From Oncomelania hupensis (lineage: Eukaryota; Mollusca; Gastropoda; Littorinimorpha; Pomatiopsidae): DNA of 64,000 bases. Positions 1 through 9,883 of this stretch are shown here, piece after piece. How positions within the stretch are numbered: the stretch's first letter is position 1; each line of letters opens with the position of its first letter. Under the pieces are notes generated by a model. The model was not told the origin of the DNA. It did no database searches and was given only the letters and a program-made list of their open reading frames with translations. The stretch is from assembly GCA_036898135.1 (NCBI GenBank), contig CM072519.1, positions 67,484,340 to 67,548,339 of the forward strand, written 5' to 3'. The translations under genes were made by a program, and so were the position numbers.

Positions 1-335
1 AAAGGCTGCAACTGCGCTCCTCGGATGGCTTGAGTTAGATCCTGTATCGGCCAGCGCCCTGAGCGGCTCTTGAGCGTGTAAAGCGCTATATAAAAGTGAT
101 TAATTACGTTTTCTATTTATTTAATCGTTCCTATATAGCGCTTTTCCATCTCAAGAGGTGCTCAGGGCGCTGGCTGACACAAATACAACTCAGGCCACCC
201 AGGCCAATCGTCTGGCTCTCACCAGTCTAGAACATCAGTGTCAGGATATGTAAAGGCCTCGCGGTGGAATGTATGCGTTTTTAGAGTAGACTTCGGTATA
301 TACTCTCATCCGAGGAGGGAAGTTTTTCCGTCAAC
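1..335. repeat. Two SINE tail segments, tail to tail
   Basis: Positions 1-104 read on the plus strand as the 3' part of a SINE: GGCCAGCGCCCTGAGC, then AAGCGCTATATAA. Positions 105-335 carry the same kind of sequence on the minus strand (TATATAGCGCTTTTCC, then GGCGCTGGC and ACTCTCATCCGAGG). The two tails meet at about 105 and form an imperfect inverted repeat. The same tail occurs near 13,490, 51,240 and 58,440. Confidence 0.6.
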
Positions 336-430
336 GTTCGATGAATAAGTGCGGGTGGGTCTGTCCTAGCTTTACTTTATTTTTAAATTGCCAATGTGAA
401 AAAAAAACCAATAACAATGAAGCAGATAGA

Positions 431-432
431 AT

Positions 433-501
<69 letters not shown>
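431..501. repeat. (GA)n microsatellite
   Basis: This is an uninterrupted GA dinucleotide run. The arginine/glutamate-rich frame across it is an artefact of the repeat. The 336-430 and 502-636 flanks show no recognisable gene. Confidence 0.95.
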
Positions 502-504
<3 letters not shown>

Positions 505-636
505 ATTATTGATCCAATTTTTTTTCGAGTTTCAAACTGGTAGGCTGAGCTTGAATCTCAAGCATCTGTAGCCCTTGCATCTGTCTGACCCTTATCCTAA
601 TTATTGCCGTCAGTCTGAGCTTGAATCTCAACAGCT

Positions 637-708
637 CAATAAGGTGGTGTGTGTGTGTGTGTTTGCGCGCGTGTGTGTGTGTGTGTGTGTGGGTGGGTGT
701 GTGTTTGT
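637..708. repeat. (GT)n microsatellite
   Basis: GT dinucleotide tract with short GCGC interruptions. The following 709-1440 is unique-looking and includes a G-rich stretch near 925-941; I see no gene there. Confidence 0.9.
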
Positions 709-1441
709 GTGTGTCCAAACTATCAAAGAGATAACGTCACTGATCCTTCTAAAACCAGGTTGACAAGACAGTCTCAAACAGGATAAGAACGTGATATGAG
801 TTTAGGGTTAACGTCACTGGTCCTCATAACGCCAGGTTTACAAGCAGGGGAGGTTGTTGTTTTTTTTGGGGGTAGTGGGGGGTGATGGGAGTGGTTGGTA
901 GTGGTCGGGAGTGAGGGAGAAGGGAGGGAGGGGGGGGGGGGAATCACACAAGGGCCTTTTCGTTGAAAACTATGGTGAACTTGGGGACAGACGTGCCTGG
1001 GCGAAAAATAAAGTGTTCAGACAGGATTGTAGGTGTTTGGGGAAAGACCCCGAGACCTCCAAGTCACATTTCAGACCTCGTCATCACGATCTACCGTCAT
1101 CGGAACGACCACTGTGGGTAATAGAAGGACTAAAGGTCGAAATACACGGTTCTGAGACCAGATCGAGAAGTACCCATGATCAGCAGCCTCTTCAGAAGGG
1201 ACACGTATAAGCGCCAGTGACCGACATAGCTGAATATAGATGAGTTTTTATAGTCCCGCAGTTCTGTTCAACCTCGTCGAGGAAGAAGCATTTAAAAAAA
1301 ATGTTGACAGTCTTTCAATTTCCGATTGTGGATACGTTTAAGGATGACTTGAAAGACATTCCCATTACATATCACAAAATGGCGTCAGTGAGAAAGTGGG
1401 AATTAGTCTTAGGGGAAAATAACTCGCGGGGCTTCATATCA

Positions 1442-1445
<4 letters not shown>

Positions 1446-1485
<40 letters not shown>

Positions 1486-1692
1486 TCTCTCTCTCTCTGT
1501 CTCTCTCTCTGTCTCTCTCTGTCTCTCTCTCTGTCTCTCTCTCTGTCTCTGTCTCTCTCTCTGTCTCTCTCTGTCTCTCTCTGTCTCTCTCTCTGTCTCT
1601 CTGTCTCTCTCTCTGTCTCTCTCTGTGTCTCTCTGTCTGTCTCTGTCTGTCTCTCTCTCTGTCTCTCTCTCTCTGTCTCTCTCTCTCTCTCA
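1446..1692. repeat. (CT)n / CTGTCTCT compound satellite
   Basis: About 250 bp of pyrimidine-rich repeats that grade from pure CT into CTCTCTGT units. Both strands read through without stops, but only as Leu/Ser or Arg/Glu low-complexity protein. The strand asymmetry could form triplex DNA. Confidence 0.95.
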
Positions 1693-2700
1693 TCCCCGCC
1701 TCCCTCTAAATATATTAAGGTTACTGTTACTGTTAATAAAATATTTATAACGTGACAAGGACAAGCTGTATGATTAGTTTATGATTAAATACTTTGTCCA
1801 CTTGAAGTTCAACCTTCCAAATTTCAAACCTTTGTATCTCTTTCTCTCTCACACACACATACACACACGCGCGCGCAATCCCAAACGCACATCTCTCTTT
1901 CAATACTGTTGACCTTTTCAAGTACGCCGGGACAGATGGTGCTGAGCACTCTCAATAAGCAGTCTTAATTTTCAGCGATTAGCCAACAATAGAGTAACCC
2001 TATCACGAGACAGGGAAAATACTACTATACAACCTTCATAAGGTAATAAAAGTCTTCGAAGACAAGGACACTTTCATTCAGATGAGAAAAAAACAACCGG
2101 CGACCTTGACCTTTTAGGTAGAGCGATCCAATGGCACGGGGGGGGGGGGGTGAGATGGTCACTAACTCTGGTCATGTTTCTATAAAATTTGAATAAAATA
2201 CGTACAGCGGTTCATGCAATATGGCGCACAAAGTACCGAGTGACCGACAGAAAGAGACTGACACACTGATCAAGTGCTGATTCCCCACTATTCGAAACTA
2301 TTCCCAGACAGTATACGCAAATATACGGATGACGGCAAATGTACATAACTTACAGTAAACTGCCTTGCCTGTTTCAGTATCACGGCACGACAAAGAAAGC
2401 ATATTATGTAAAACATTGCTGTCTTCTCACAATATTGGATTTTCTCGACCCGATTTCAAACCTATGTATAACGACTTTCCAAGCCAACTAAAGCAATTAA
2501 TTAGTCCCTTAAAAGAGCACCGGAGTACTCTCTTTTGACTCAGTGAAACTATATTGGAGTTTTATAATTTATACTGCAGCAATTTGACCACTATCCAGTA
2601 TTCCGTGACTATGTAATACGTAATGGAAGCAGAATTTCTAATAACAAACCTGTGATAATTGGTATTGATTGAGGGGGTGAGTGTGTGTGTGTGTGGCTAG
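1693..2700. other. No recognisable gene or repeat family
   Basis: Apart from a short CA tract near 1850-1875, a poly-G run at about 2138-2151 and a GT tract at 2681-2694, I see no coding region or recognised repeat here. Confidence 0.5.
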
Positions 2701-3255
2701 GTAGAAACGCCTATATTCTGACATACACTTGAACCTCTACGTACTTTCTTTTGACGGGCCCCGTTATTTTGACGTCAAAACAGTGTTCCGTTAGGGTTAG
2801 GGCTGTGCTAGGCTTAGGGTTAGTTTAAGGGTTAGGGTTTGGGTTAGGGTTAGAGTTAGGGTCATTGGACAACACGATGACCTGCTAACAGTGGTGAAAA
2901 AACGGAAACTCCGATGGTATAGGCACGTCACCAGATCATCAGGTCTTGCAAAGACCATCCTGCAAGGCACAGTGCAAGGAGGTAGAAGAAGAGGGAGACC
3001 GAAAAAGAGGTGGGAGGACAACATTCGAGAATGGACTGGTTTGATACTGAGCGAAACCATCAAGGTTGCTGAGGACAGAAAAAGATGGAGTACGCTTGTT
3101 GAACGATCATCTGTGGTGCCCCTACGACCTCCGAGTTACGGGATAGGATAGGATAGTTAGGGTTAGGGTTAGGTTTAAAAAAATGGACAAATTTGTAAAA
3201 ATGTCAAAATAACGTATGTAGAGTTTTATGAAAGTCATCACAACGGCGTTTCTAC
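2701..3255. mobile_element. Foldback (MITE-like) element with TTAGGG-like core
   Basis: The left end begins GTAGAAACGCC and the right end finishes GGCGTTTCTAC. Similarity continues inward for roughly 80 bp: CTCTACGTAC and TTATTTTGACGTCAAAA on the left face the complement of CAAAATAACGTATGTAGAG on the right. The core is made of TTAGGG-type repeats (2792-2862 and 3152-3173). These are split by an RTE fragment, so the foldback element is the older of the two. I found no clear target-site duplication. Confidence 0.55.
2863..3153 (+). pseudogene. RTE-type LINE, 3' end (C-terminal ORF plus tail)
   Basis: The frame at 2891-3151 reads KKRKLRWYRHVTRSSGLAK, then GGRRRGRPKKRWEDNIREW, then RSSVVPLRPPSYG. 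This is the C-terminal end of the LINE family that recurs throughout the window. It is 5'-truncated and ends in the family's GGATA repeats. It interrupts the TTAGGG-like core of the surrounding foldback element. The RTE assignment is inferred from the simple-repeat tail and the endonuclease/RT sequence of longer copies (6.3-8.5, 40.9-42.0 and 52.6-53.7 kb). Confidence 0.8.
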
Positions 3256-3436
3256 ACGGTTGCGTGTGTGTGTGTGTGTTTATGATATTGAAGTGTAATG
3301 AGAGTGATGTTTAGTTTCCAAATATTGTGGAATATGCATGTAAGAATACAGTATGTCTAAAATGTTCATGTTAATAATTATGTAGGCCTACATTCGTGTG
3401 AGTGCTTTTTACTGACAGCAATTGCATGTTAGAATT

Positions 3437-3474
3437 TATCTTGTGAGATAATAAAGTTTTCTGAATCTGAATCT
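3437..3474 (+). repeat. LINE/SINE-like 3' terminus with (TGAATC)n tail
   Basis: AATAAAGTTTTC is followed by two TGAATC-type units. AATAAA plus a short tandem tail is what the 3' ends of CR1-group retroposons often look like. No coding part is attached. Confidence 0.35.
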
Positions 3475-3489
3475 GAAAAAGTAGAGTTA

Positions 3490-3700
3490 GGTACGCACAC
3501 ACACACAAACACACCCACACCCACACACACCTACACTCTTCTACAAACCTTTACACGGAGACATCCCTATTCGAGCACAAGCACACACCTACACACGCAC
3601 TCATACACATGCACACACACGCACGTACAATCATATAAGCATCAACACACGCACGTCCTGATACACGCATACACGTACACACAAATATACATACACGCGT
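3490..3700. repeat. CA-rich microsatellite region
   Basis: Interrupted CA/CACG repeats fill about 200 bp. The stretch 3701-4100 after it is AT-rich with no supported feature. Confidence 0.85.
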
Positions 3701-4117
3701 GCATCTGCAGGCACGTCTCGCTATATAAAACTGATTTTGTTTTTAAATAATAATAAAACCCCTTAATTGTATGTTCGTTTTCAACGCTATTTTATTATTA
3801 TTTTTTCTGTTGCATAAAGGAAACCTAGTATGTGTGTTAACAATAAAACACCGGGACCACGCCAGGGTTTGAATTTATGGTCAGGTTCACCTTTAAGCGG
3901 ATTTGAAATTATCCGATCTTCGCTTAACATGTACACCTGCTTATGTTCCATTTCAAAGTTGGATGAACACTTTTTTTTGCACAGCTTATAACTTAGAGAT
4001 ATAAGACACTGGGGAAATACAAATCAGATCAACCGAAAACGACTGTCTGAGACTAGGTTTACCTACATCTCTTACACGGAGACGTCAAACGGACTCTAAA
4101 CTGCGTTACTCTGTGAT

Positions 4118-4718
4118 TACATTACATTACATTGCATTACATTACATTACATTACATTATTATTGCTTTAGGTCCAGCGGACTCTTCCGAGCCAAATCAG
4201 GACCGGACAACCCCTGATCCGCATAAAAGATCTGATGAAACAACCCTAGTGGTAAAACCGAAAGCTCTCCACCAGCCAGTCACTTTACAATAAAGACATC
4301 CCACGCAGGGGACGGCTGAGGCTGTACTCTAATTTATCGAACCCCCGTTTACAAAAACAAAATAGAATACAAACATCATTATAAATTATCAACAAAACAC
4401 CTACATATAAAATGCCTACATTGCTAAATAATAACATCATAGGAAGCCCTAGTGACCACCTGGCAGAAAGCGTCCAATATTCCCAAGTTGATCCAACAGA
4501 CCTCATACACAAACAAGGAGTCTTGTCCCGGGAGAGTTTTCAAGAAAAAAGGTAGGAGACTGGTCTAGCGAAGAAGACGATAGTATAGCAGATTGATAGA
4601 AAAGAGCAGGAATGAGAAAGAGCAAATGAGAAAGACAGCGACAGTGGGAATTTAAAGCACTACATTTCCAGAAAGTGGGGATACTATTTATACTGAAACC
4701 CCCGGCACCCCAACGGGG
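4118..4718 (-). mobile_element. Unclassified ~600 bp retroposon, copy 1
   Basis: The element is flanked by an exact 13 bp duplication, GTTACTCTGTGAT (4105-4117 and 4719-4731). Read on the minus strand it begins with a CCCCGTTGGGG hairpin. A TATA-like CAGTATAAATAG follows about 25 bp in. A small frame lies at 4512-4285. The element ends in GTCCGCTGGAC, which can fold as GTCC-GCT-GGAC, followed by an (ATGTA)n tail. There is no tRNA or 5S head, and no RT or transposase. Two more copies lie at 9884-10423 and 36465-37078. Confidence 0.8.
4285..4512 (-). CDS. Small ORF of unclassified retroposon (75 aa), unknown function
   Basis: I do not recognise this protein. It begins MCMRSVGSTWEYWTLSARW, has a hydrophobic centre (residues about 22-48) and ends EYSLSRPLRGMSLL. 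The copy at 36.5-36.9 kb keeps the same frame with conservative changes (SVGSAWEYWTLSARWSLGLP) and is longer at its C-terminus. The 9.9 kb copy has lost it. It may be translated, or may only look conserved because the two copies are young. Confidence 0.3.
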   Translation of the reverse strand: MCMRSVGSTWEYWTLSARWSLGLPMMLLFSNVGILYVGVLLIIYNDVCILFCFCKRGFDKLEYSLSRPLRGMSLL

Positions 4719-4892
4719 GTTACTCTGTGATATTATTATTCTGCTTCAGTGTGAACTGCGTCTTATTTAGTTATTGTTTTGTCTCAGTGGTGGCAGCTAA
4801 GGCAAAAGAATTGGCGCATTCATTGAAAGTTCAGCGATCACGGTTGAGGGAGTGTTTAGAAACGTAAAGGTTTACGGCCTAGAGCCAGGCCT

Positions 4893-5112
4893 ATCAAAGA
4901 CCATCCTGCAAGGCACGGTGCAAGGAGGCAGAAGAAGAGGGAGACAGAAAAAGAGGTCGGAGGACGACATTTGAGAATTTACTGGCTTGACACTGAGCGA
5001 AGCCATCAGGGTTGCTGAGGACAGAGAAAGATGGAGTATGCTGGTTAAAAGATCATCTGTGGCGCACCAACGACCTCCGAGTTACGGGAAAGGATGGGAT
5101 AGGATAGTCTCG
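4893..5112 (+). pseudogene. RTE-type LINE, 3' fragment
   Basis: Similar at DNA level to the C-terminal end and tail of the window-wide RTE family (AAGACCATCCTGCAAGGCAC to GGGATAGGATAG). A premature TGA inside the GACATTTGAGAAT segment replaces the arginine codon of other copies. Short and 5'-truncated. Confidence 0.8.
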
Positions 5113-5132
5113 CACAAATAACATAACACTCA

Positions 5133-5222
5133 GTGAGCCACTCCGACTGACGGTTTATTTTGCTTCGTTTCTTTTTTTCCCCCTTGGTATTTTAAAAAAA
5201 TTCATAATGTGTGTGTGTGGGT

Positions 5223-5253
<31 letters not shown>

Positions 5254-5259
5254 GATGTG
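5133..5259 (+). repeat. 5' part of hairpin-tailed repeat (split by hAT-like element)
   Basis: CACTCCGACTGACGGTTTATTTTGC and following sequence match the start of the repeat at 59,438-59,612. The second half of the same repeat lies at 8586-8690, beyond the hAT-like element. A GT tract (5206-5259) abuts the insertion point. Confidence 0.6.
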
Positions 5260-5315
5260 CAGGGGCGGACGAGGGGGGGGGAGGTTTCCGGGGTTTCCGG
5301 AAACCCCCCCCCTAG

Positions 5316-5436
5316 CCCAAAAAAAAAAAAAAAAAAAGGAAAAGAAAGAAGAAGAAGAAGGAAAGAAAGAGAGAGAGAATACAATTATAAAAATAAAAAT
5401 AAAAATAAATAAAAATAAAAATAAAATAAACAAATA

Positions 5437-5487
<51 letters not shown>

Positions 5488-5490
5488 ATT

Positions 5491-5533
<43 letters not shown>

Positions 5534-5560
5534 TTTTATTTTATTTATTTTATTATTATT
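5316..5560. repeat. Poly-A, GAA, (AT)n and (TTTA)n simple repeats
   Basis: A poly-A/GAA/AAAAT stretch runs into an (AT)n run and then into TTTA units. A second TTTA block is at 5728-5795. Low complexity only. Confidence 0.9.
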
Positions 5561-5891
5561 ATTTTGTTATACGAGTATTTGACCACTCCCACAATATGCA
5601 AGCCCTCGCAATTTTCTCCCTCAAAAAGTTCAATCATTGCAATCATTCTAAACAATCTTCAGACAAACACCGTCTTTCGTGCTCCACAAAGAGCAAAGCT
5701 GATATTTCCCGTCTTCGGCGACATTCTATTTATTTATTTATTTATTTATTTATTTTATTTTATTTTTATTTATTTTTTATTTTTTTATTTTTTAAGGGGG
5801 GATAGCGGGGAGTGGGGAGGGGGGCGTCACGAGCGGAAGAAATGAAAAGAAAGAAAACGATATTCCTAATGGATAATATAATGGGTTACGA

Positions 5892-6101
5892 CAGGAGTGC
5901 CCAATACGTCGATCGCGATCGACCGGTCCATCGAGAAGGCAGTGTGACTGAGTAGATTGCGTAGCAATAAAAAAAAAATTGACCTCAGCCTATTATATGA
6001 CTATATACATGTTTTGCATTTTGGTGGTAGGTAGATCATTTTGGCTTGGTCATTTTAAAAGTACCTCGCATGCTGAAAAAGTCATAGTGTGGGCAACCCT
6101 G
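5892..6101. mobile_element. Small hAT-like MITE
   Basis: Left end CAGGAGTGCCCAATAC and right end GTGTGGGCAACCCTG share CAGG..TGCCCA as inverted repeats. The left part contains the palindrome GATCGCGATC. The 8 bp flanks GGTTACGA and GCTTACGT agree at six of eight positions, consistent with an old hAT duplication. Confidence 0.4.
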
Positions 6102-6187
6102 GCTTACGTTGACGTTTTAGCAAAAATACAAATAGTCAAGGTTCCGTCTCTTTGCTTGCTTATTCCGACTCGCGACAGCGCTACAAA

Positions 6188-6266
6188 ATGCCGCGAACGC
6201 CGTCGTTGAAGCCCACCGATTCGAAAGGTGTGGCAAAGCTCCGTACATATTTTGGGAGCAAAGGAG
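6188..6266 (+). CDS. Possible first coding exon (about 26 codons)
   Basis: An ATG in good context (TACAAAATGCC) opens MPRTPSLKPTDSKGVAKLRT and then YFGSKG, ending at a GTAATT donor-like site (6267). CpG density is higher than in the surrounding DNA. It lies inside the 5260-8585 element, so it may be the remains of that element's transposase start. No following exon is visible before the RTE insertion. This is an inference with low certainty. Confidence 0.2.
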
Positions 6267-6305
6267 GTAATTATTATTTTGATAATTTAATCTTAAAAGT
6301 AAATA

Positions 6306-8507
6306 ACATATCCTATCCCATAACTCGGAGGTCGTAGGGGCACCACAGATGATCGTTTAACCAACGTACTCCATCTTTCCCTGTCAGCAACCCTGATTGT
6401 TTCGCTCAGTGTCAAACCAGTCCAGTCTCGACTGTTGTCATCCCACCTCTTTTTCGGTCTCCCTCTTCTTCTACCTTCTTGCACTGTGCCTTGCAGGATG
6501 GTCTTTGCAAGACCTGATGATCTGGTGACGTGGCCATACCCTCGGAGTTTCCGTTTTTTCACCACTGTGAGCAGGTCATCGTGTTGTCCAATGGCTTGTG
6601 TGATGGTCTGTCGGACTTCGTCGTTGGTGATGTGCTGGGTATATAGGAAATGCACAGAAGTCTTCTGTAGCACCTCATCTCCATGCTTTGTATTCTTCGT
6701 TGGAGATCTGCTGTGAGGGTCCATGTTTCGCAAGCATATAGGAAGATGGAGATGACAAGGGAGCGCAGCAACCTTACCTTAGAATGTAGACTGATGGTCC
6801 TGTCTTTCCAAATTGGCTTCAACCTCGCCAGGGCAGCAGTTGTTTGTGCGATCCTGGAGAGGACTTCCTGTCGGGACCCATTGTCTGATACAATGGCTCC
6901 TAAATATTTGAAGCTATGCACTGTGTTGAGGGATTGGCCTTGGACTTTGATGTCCGTGTTGATGCCATGGGTGTTGTTGGTCATCATTTTGGTATTCTCT
7001 GCACTTATTTCCATTCATTAGGCTCTGGAGGTGGTGTCAAGCCCCTGTATTAGCCGTTCAAGTTCTTGTTCCTCTCCAGCCAATCCATCAATGTCATTCG
7101 CAAAACGAAGGTTGGAGATTGCTCTTCCCCCTATGCTGACTGTGCCTTCGTGGTCTGCAAGGGCATCTGACATGATGCGCTCTAGGAAGATGTTGAAGAG
7201 TGTTGGAGAGAGTAGGCATCCCTGACGCACACAGATGGTTGTTCTGAACCAGTTTTCGATGGCGCTGTTGTAGAGGACTGCACTGGTAGCCTTGTCATAC
7301 TTCAACAAATTTTAGGGCTGATGTTGTACACTCTCATGGTTGCCCACAGAGCTGCATGCCAGACTTGGTCAAATGCCTTTTTGATATCTACGAACACATG
7401 ATATAGATGTTGTTGGTGCTGTAGGTATTTCTCACAGATTATTCTGAGGTTGAAAGTCTGTTCAATGGTACTTCGCCCTGCCCTAAATCCTGCTTGCTCT
7501 TCGGCTATGATTTGTTCAGCTTGGGGTTTCAACCTGTTGAGTATTATTTTCAGGTTCCTGAAGGTTACCTTTTTTTGGGAAGAGTGATGACAAGCGACTG
7601 GTTCCATGGTGTAGGCCACCCCCCACTCTGCCACATCTTTTTACACATAATGGTGAGTGCGTCGATCATCGCCTCTCCTCCTGCTTGAAGCAGTTCCGCG
7701 GGTATGTTGTCCACTCCCGCTGACTTCCCCTTCTTCAGCGATTGCACTGCTGCCTCAACTTCTTCTCGGAGAATTTCTTCTTCTTCTCTGTTCTCTGGAC
7801 ATACTAGAACTGATGGGTCTCCGTTTGGTTTGTGGTTGTAAAGGTCAGAGCAGTACTGTGTCCATCTGTCCAAGACTTCTTGTTCTTCTGTAAGACATAA
7901 GCCACTTGCTTTGGATCGTGGAGACCTTGGGCTGTTTAACACTTGTCAGCGGCTTCACAGTCTGGTAGGCCTTATTGCTGTTGTTCTTGTTCAGACTGTT
8001 CTCTATTACCTGGCATTGAGCTTCTATCCAGTTCTCCTTTGCTGTGTGCATGCCTTTTCGGATGTCATTGTTGATTTTTCGGTAGGCATCAGCTCCCTGT
8101 CAGGTGTTCCTTTTCTTTTTCATCTCTCTTCGTTTATCACACAGGTCCAAAAGTTCAGGTGTGGTCCACAGCTTCTTCTTTGACCGGTGCTTTCCAAGGA
8201 TCTCCGTGGCGGCATCTGTCACAGCTAAGTTGAAGGTAGTGGTCATGGTGTTGACATCTACTTCACCAGCTCCCAAAATGAGCAGTGGTGCAAATTGCCC
8301 TCCAATTTTGGCCTGCAATATTTCTGTCACCTCCGGGTCTTGCAGTTTGTCCAGGTCGAACTTCAGTCTAGTGCACTTTGCTGTGTTTACTCTCTTCAAG
8401 TGAAGCCGGAAAGACATCATCACAAGATTGTGGTCACTTCCGATGTCTGATCCTGGAAAAGTGCGTGCCCTGCTTGATCTGAGGCGTTTCTTGACCATCA
8501 TTAACAT
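6306..8507 (-). pseudogene. RTE-type LINE, 2.2 kb 5'-truncated pseudogene
   Basis: This is the longest copy of the family in the window. On the minus strand the order is: end of the endonuclease (GSDIGSDHNLVMMSFRLHLK, 8507-8100); linker (8051-7565); RT palm motifs (FVDIKKAFDQVWHAALW near 7450; GVRQGCLLSPTLFNIFLERI near 7200; FANDIDG, where other copies have FADD); thumb (FKYLGAIVSDNGSRQEVLSR); C-terminal end (ACETWTL, CYRRLL, GRRRGRPKKRWDDN); tail of TATCC repeats at 6306. The frame is broken at least six times. The Asp-to-Asn change in the catalytic pair would also inactivate it. It lies within a hAT-like element. Confidence 0.85.
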
Positions 8508-8585
8508 TACCGAGTAAGTCCCTTTAATAGAATTTTGGAAACCCCCCCCCCCCCCCCCAAAAAAAAACTAACTGATCCGCCCCTG

Positions 8586-8674
8586 ATGTGTGTGTGTGTG
8601 CGTGTTGCGAAAGTGTTAGCATGTGCCTAGAGTAGACTATTTCTGTCTAGATTTGGCGGGATATTAATGTTCGT

Positions 8675-8690
<16 letters not shown>
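8586..8690 (+). repeat. 3' part of hairpin-tailed repeat
   Basis: Continuation of the repeat begun at 5133. It contains TAGACTATTTCTGTCTA (8633-8649), a perfect short stem-loop, then TTTGGCGGGATATTAATGTTCGTATTA and an (ATA)n tail. The 59.4 kb copy has the same hairpin (59567-59585). Confidence 0.6.
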
Positions 8691-8730
<40 letters not shown>

Positions 8731-8751
8731 GAATAATAATAATAATATTAA

Positions 8752-8818
<67 letters not shown>
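8680..8818. repeat. (AAT)n then (ATT)n, self-complementary microsatellite
   Basis: About 70 bp of AAT/ATA units are followed by about 65 bp of ATT units, so the two halves are complementary and can form a long AT hairpin. It probably arose from two oppositely oriented retroposon tails meeting. Confidence 0.85.
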
Positions 8819-8859
8819 GACCTTGATGCACAAGGTAAGCGCAACGGCACCTTCTTTCT

Positions 8860-9240
8860 CCAGTTGAGAGTATAAACCGAGGTTTAGTCGGTGCACTCAC
8901 ACAGTCATTTCCTCGCACGGACTTGTAACCATCCCGAGGCTCACTTCTTAGGCGGGGGGGGGGGGGGGGGGGGGGGGGACGGGGGGCGGGGAGGGGGACG
9001 GCGGGGCGGTGGGGGGGGTTAGTGTCAGCTACACAAAATAATACCCCCATCAAGCACTAGGCCTATTCTCCCTCTATCCCCGTTTGCTATAAGGACTGTG
9101 CTTCGTCTTCTGTGGAGAGCCATATGATGCGATGCGCCCGTGGCAGCCATTGGGTCATTGAGGCTGCTATAGCGCGATCCTGTGTTGGCCAGCGCCTTGA
9201 GCTGGAAAATGTTAGAACAATACAAATACAATAACGACCA
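8860..9240 (+). repeat. SINE body fragments and TATAGCGC-type tail
   Basis: GAGAGTATAAACCGAGGTTTAGTC (8862-8885) is the complement of the body segment near 13,775. A poly-G run follows (8953-9020). GCTGCTATAGCG..GGCCAGCGCCTTGAGCTGG then AATACAAATACAATAA (9170-9231) is a plus-strand tail of the same broad family. Confidence 0.4.
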
Positions 9241-9252
9241 AAGTCTCCACCC

Positions 9253-9328
9253 ACTGCCGTAGCTAAGTGGTACAGCGTTGTTCGCCTGCCACCCCGATGA
9301 CCCAGGTTCGAAACCCAGGGTGGGCAAG
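9253..9328 (+). repeat. tRNA-like SINE head
   Basis: Box A-like TAGCTAAGTGG and a perfect box B, GGTTCGAAACC, are spaced as in a tRNA promoter. The 3' end CCAGGGTGGGCAAG continues without CCA into SINE-like sequence. I call it a tRNA-derived SINE head, not a tRNA gene, because the acceptor stem does not close convincingly. Confidence 0.5.
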
Positions 9329-9487
9329 ATAAAAGTAGCCTTTTTGTCACTGTCTCTCTTAGCAGTGTGATTGCTCTGGTGGTTCAGTGTTGATTTAGCC
9401 CCCTCTCCCCCCCCCTACTCCCAGACCCTCTGTGTTTTCCCCGTCTGCCAAATCGCCAATGATAGGTGTAGATGTTAAAAGTCGATG

Positions 9488-9871
9488 TTCACTCACCACA
9501 GTCCATACTCCAGGGAGCCCTTACCCAGACGCTAACAGTGTCTTACTGTTAGTTATGTAGACTTAACGTGTTTTGATTCAGTCTGTACTCTTGTTTACTC
9601 ACAGTCCATACTACCCCACAGAGCAGCATTAACCCTAGATCGTTAACAGTGTCTGTGTATCAAATGTACCTACGGGGTGTGGTTTACATCAGTGTGTGCT
9701 GTGTTTACCAATAGTCTCATAGCACGTGTTCTCTAAGGAGCATTTAGGCAGAACGCTAATAGAGATAGATCACTAACTGTGCCTATACTGTAGGTGTACC
9801 TCAAATGTACTGGCTTTGTGATCTAAGTCAGTTTGTTCTGTAGCAACTCTATGATAGATCCCTAGCTTTCA
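9488..9871. repeat. Degenerate ~115 bp tandem repeat
   Basis: Segments resembling TTTACTCACAGTCCATACT .. AACAGTGTCTGT .. TCAAATGTACCT .. TCAGTTTGTTCTGT recur about three times and resume at 10,436-10,520 beyond the retroposon insertion. Copies have diverged considerably. Confidence 0.45.
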
Positions 9872-9883
9872 TTTACTCCTTCA

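Larger units (their letters stand above)
5260..8585. mobile_element. hAT-like DNA transposon (non-autonomous, 3.3 kb)
   Basis: The left end CAGGGGCGGAC and right end GATCCGCCCCTG form hAT-like terminal inverted repeats. Both ends have a subterminal poly-G/C stretch adjoining GGTTTCC or GGAAACC. A 5 bp direct repeat, ATGTG (5255-5259 and 8586-8590), flanks them; it sits in GT-rich DNA, so it is weaker evidence. Inside are A/T microsatellites, a smaller hAT-like MITE, a possible exon and an inverted RTE pseudogene of 2.2 kb that provides most of the length. No transposase domain is visible. Confidence 0.6.

Noticed and set aside
1301..1750. 149 aa plus-strand frame rich in Leu/Ser and the opposite Arg/Glu frame
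   Set aside because: Translation of a CT/CTGT microsatellite.
2792..3173. Chromosome-fusion scar (interstitial telomere)
   Set aside because: The TTAGGG-like stretches are short and degenerate and are enclosed by inverted repeats, so a mobile-element origin is simpler.
5892..5940. CGATCG-rich palindrome as an origin or regulatory island
   Set aside because: GATCGCGATC lies at the left end of a small hAT-like MITE and is better explained as subterminal sequence.
6683..7021. Plus-strand frames across 6.4-8.4 kb (for example 112 aa at 6683)
   Set aside because: Shadows of the minus-strand RTE pseudogene, whose RT motifs read only on the minus strand.
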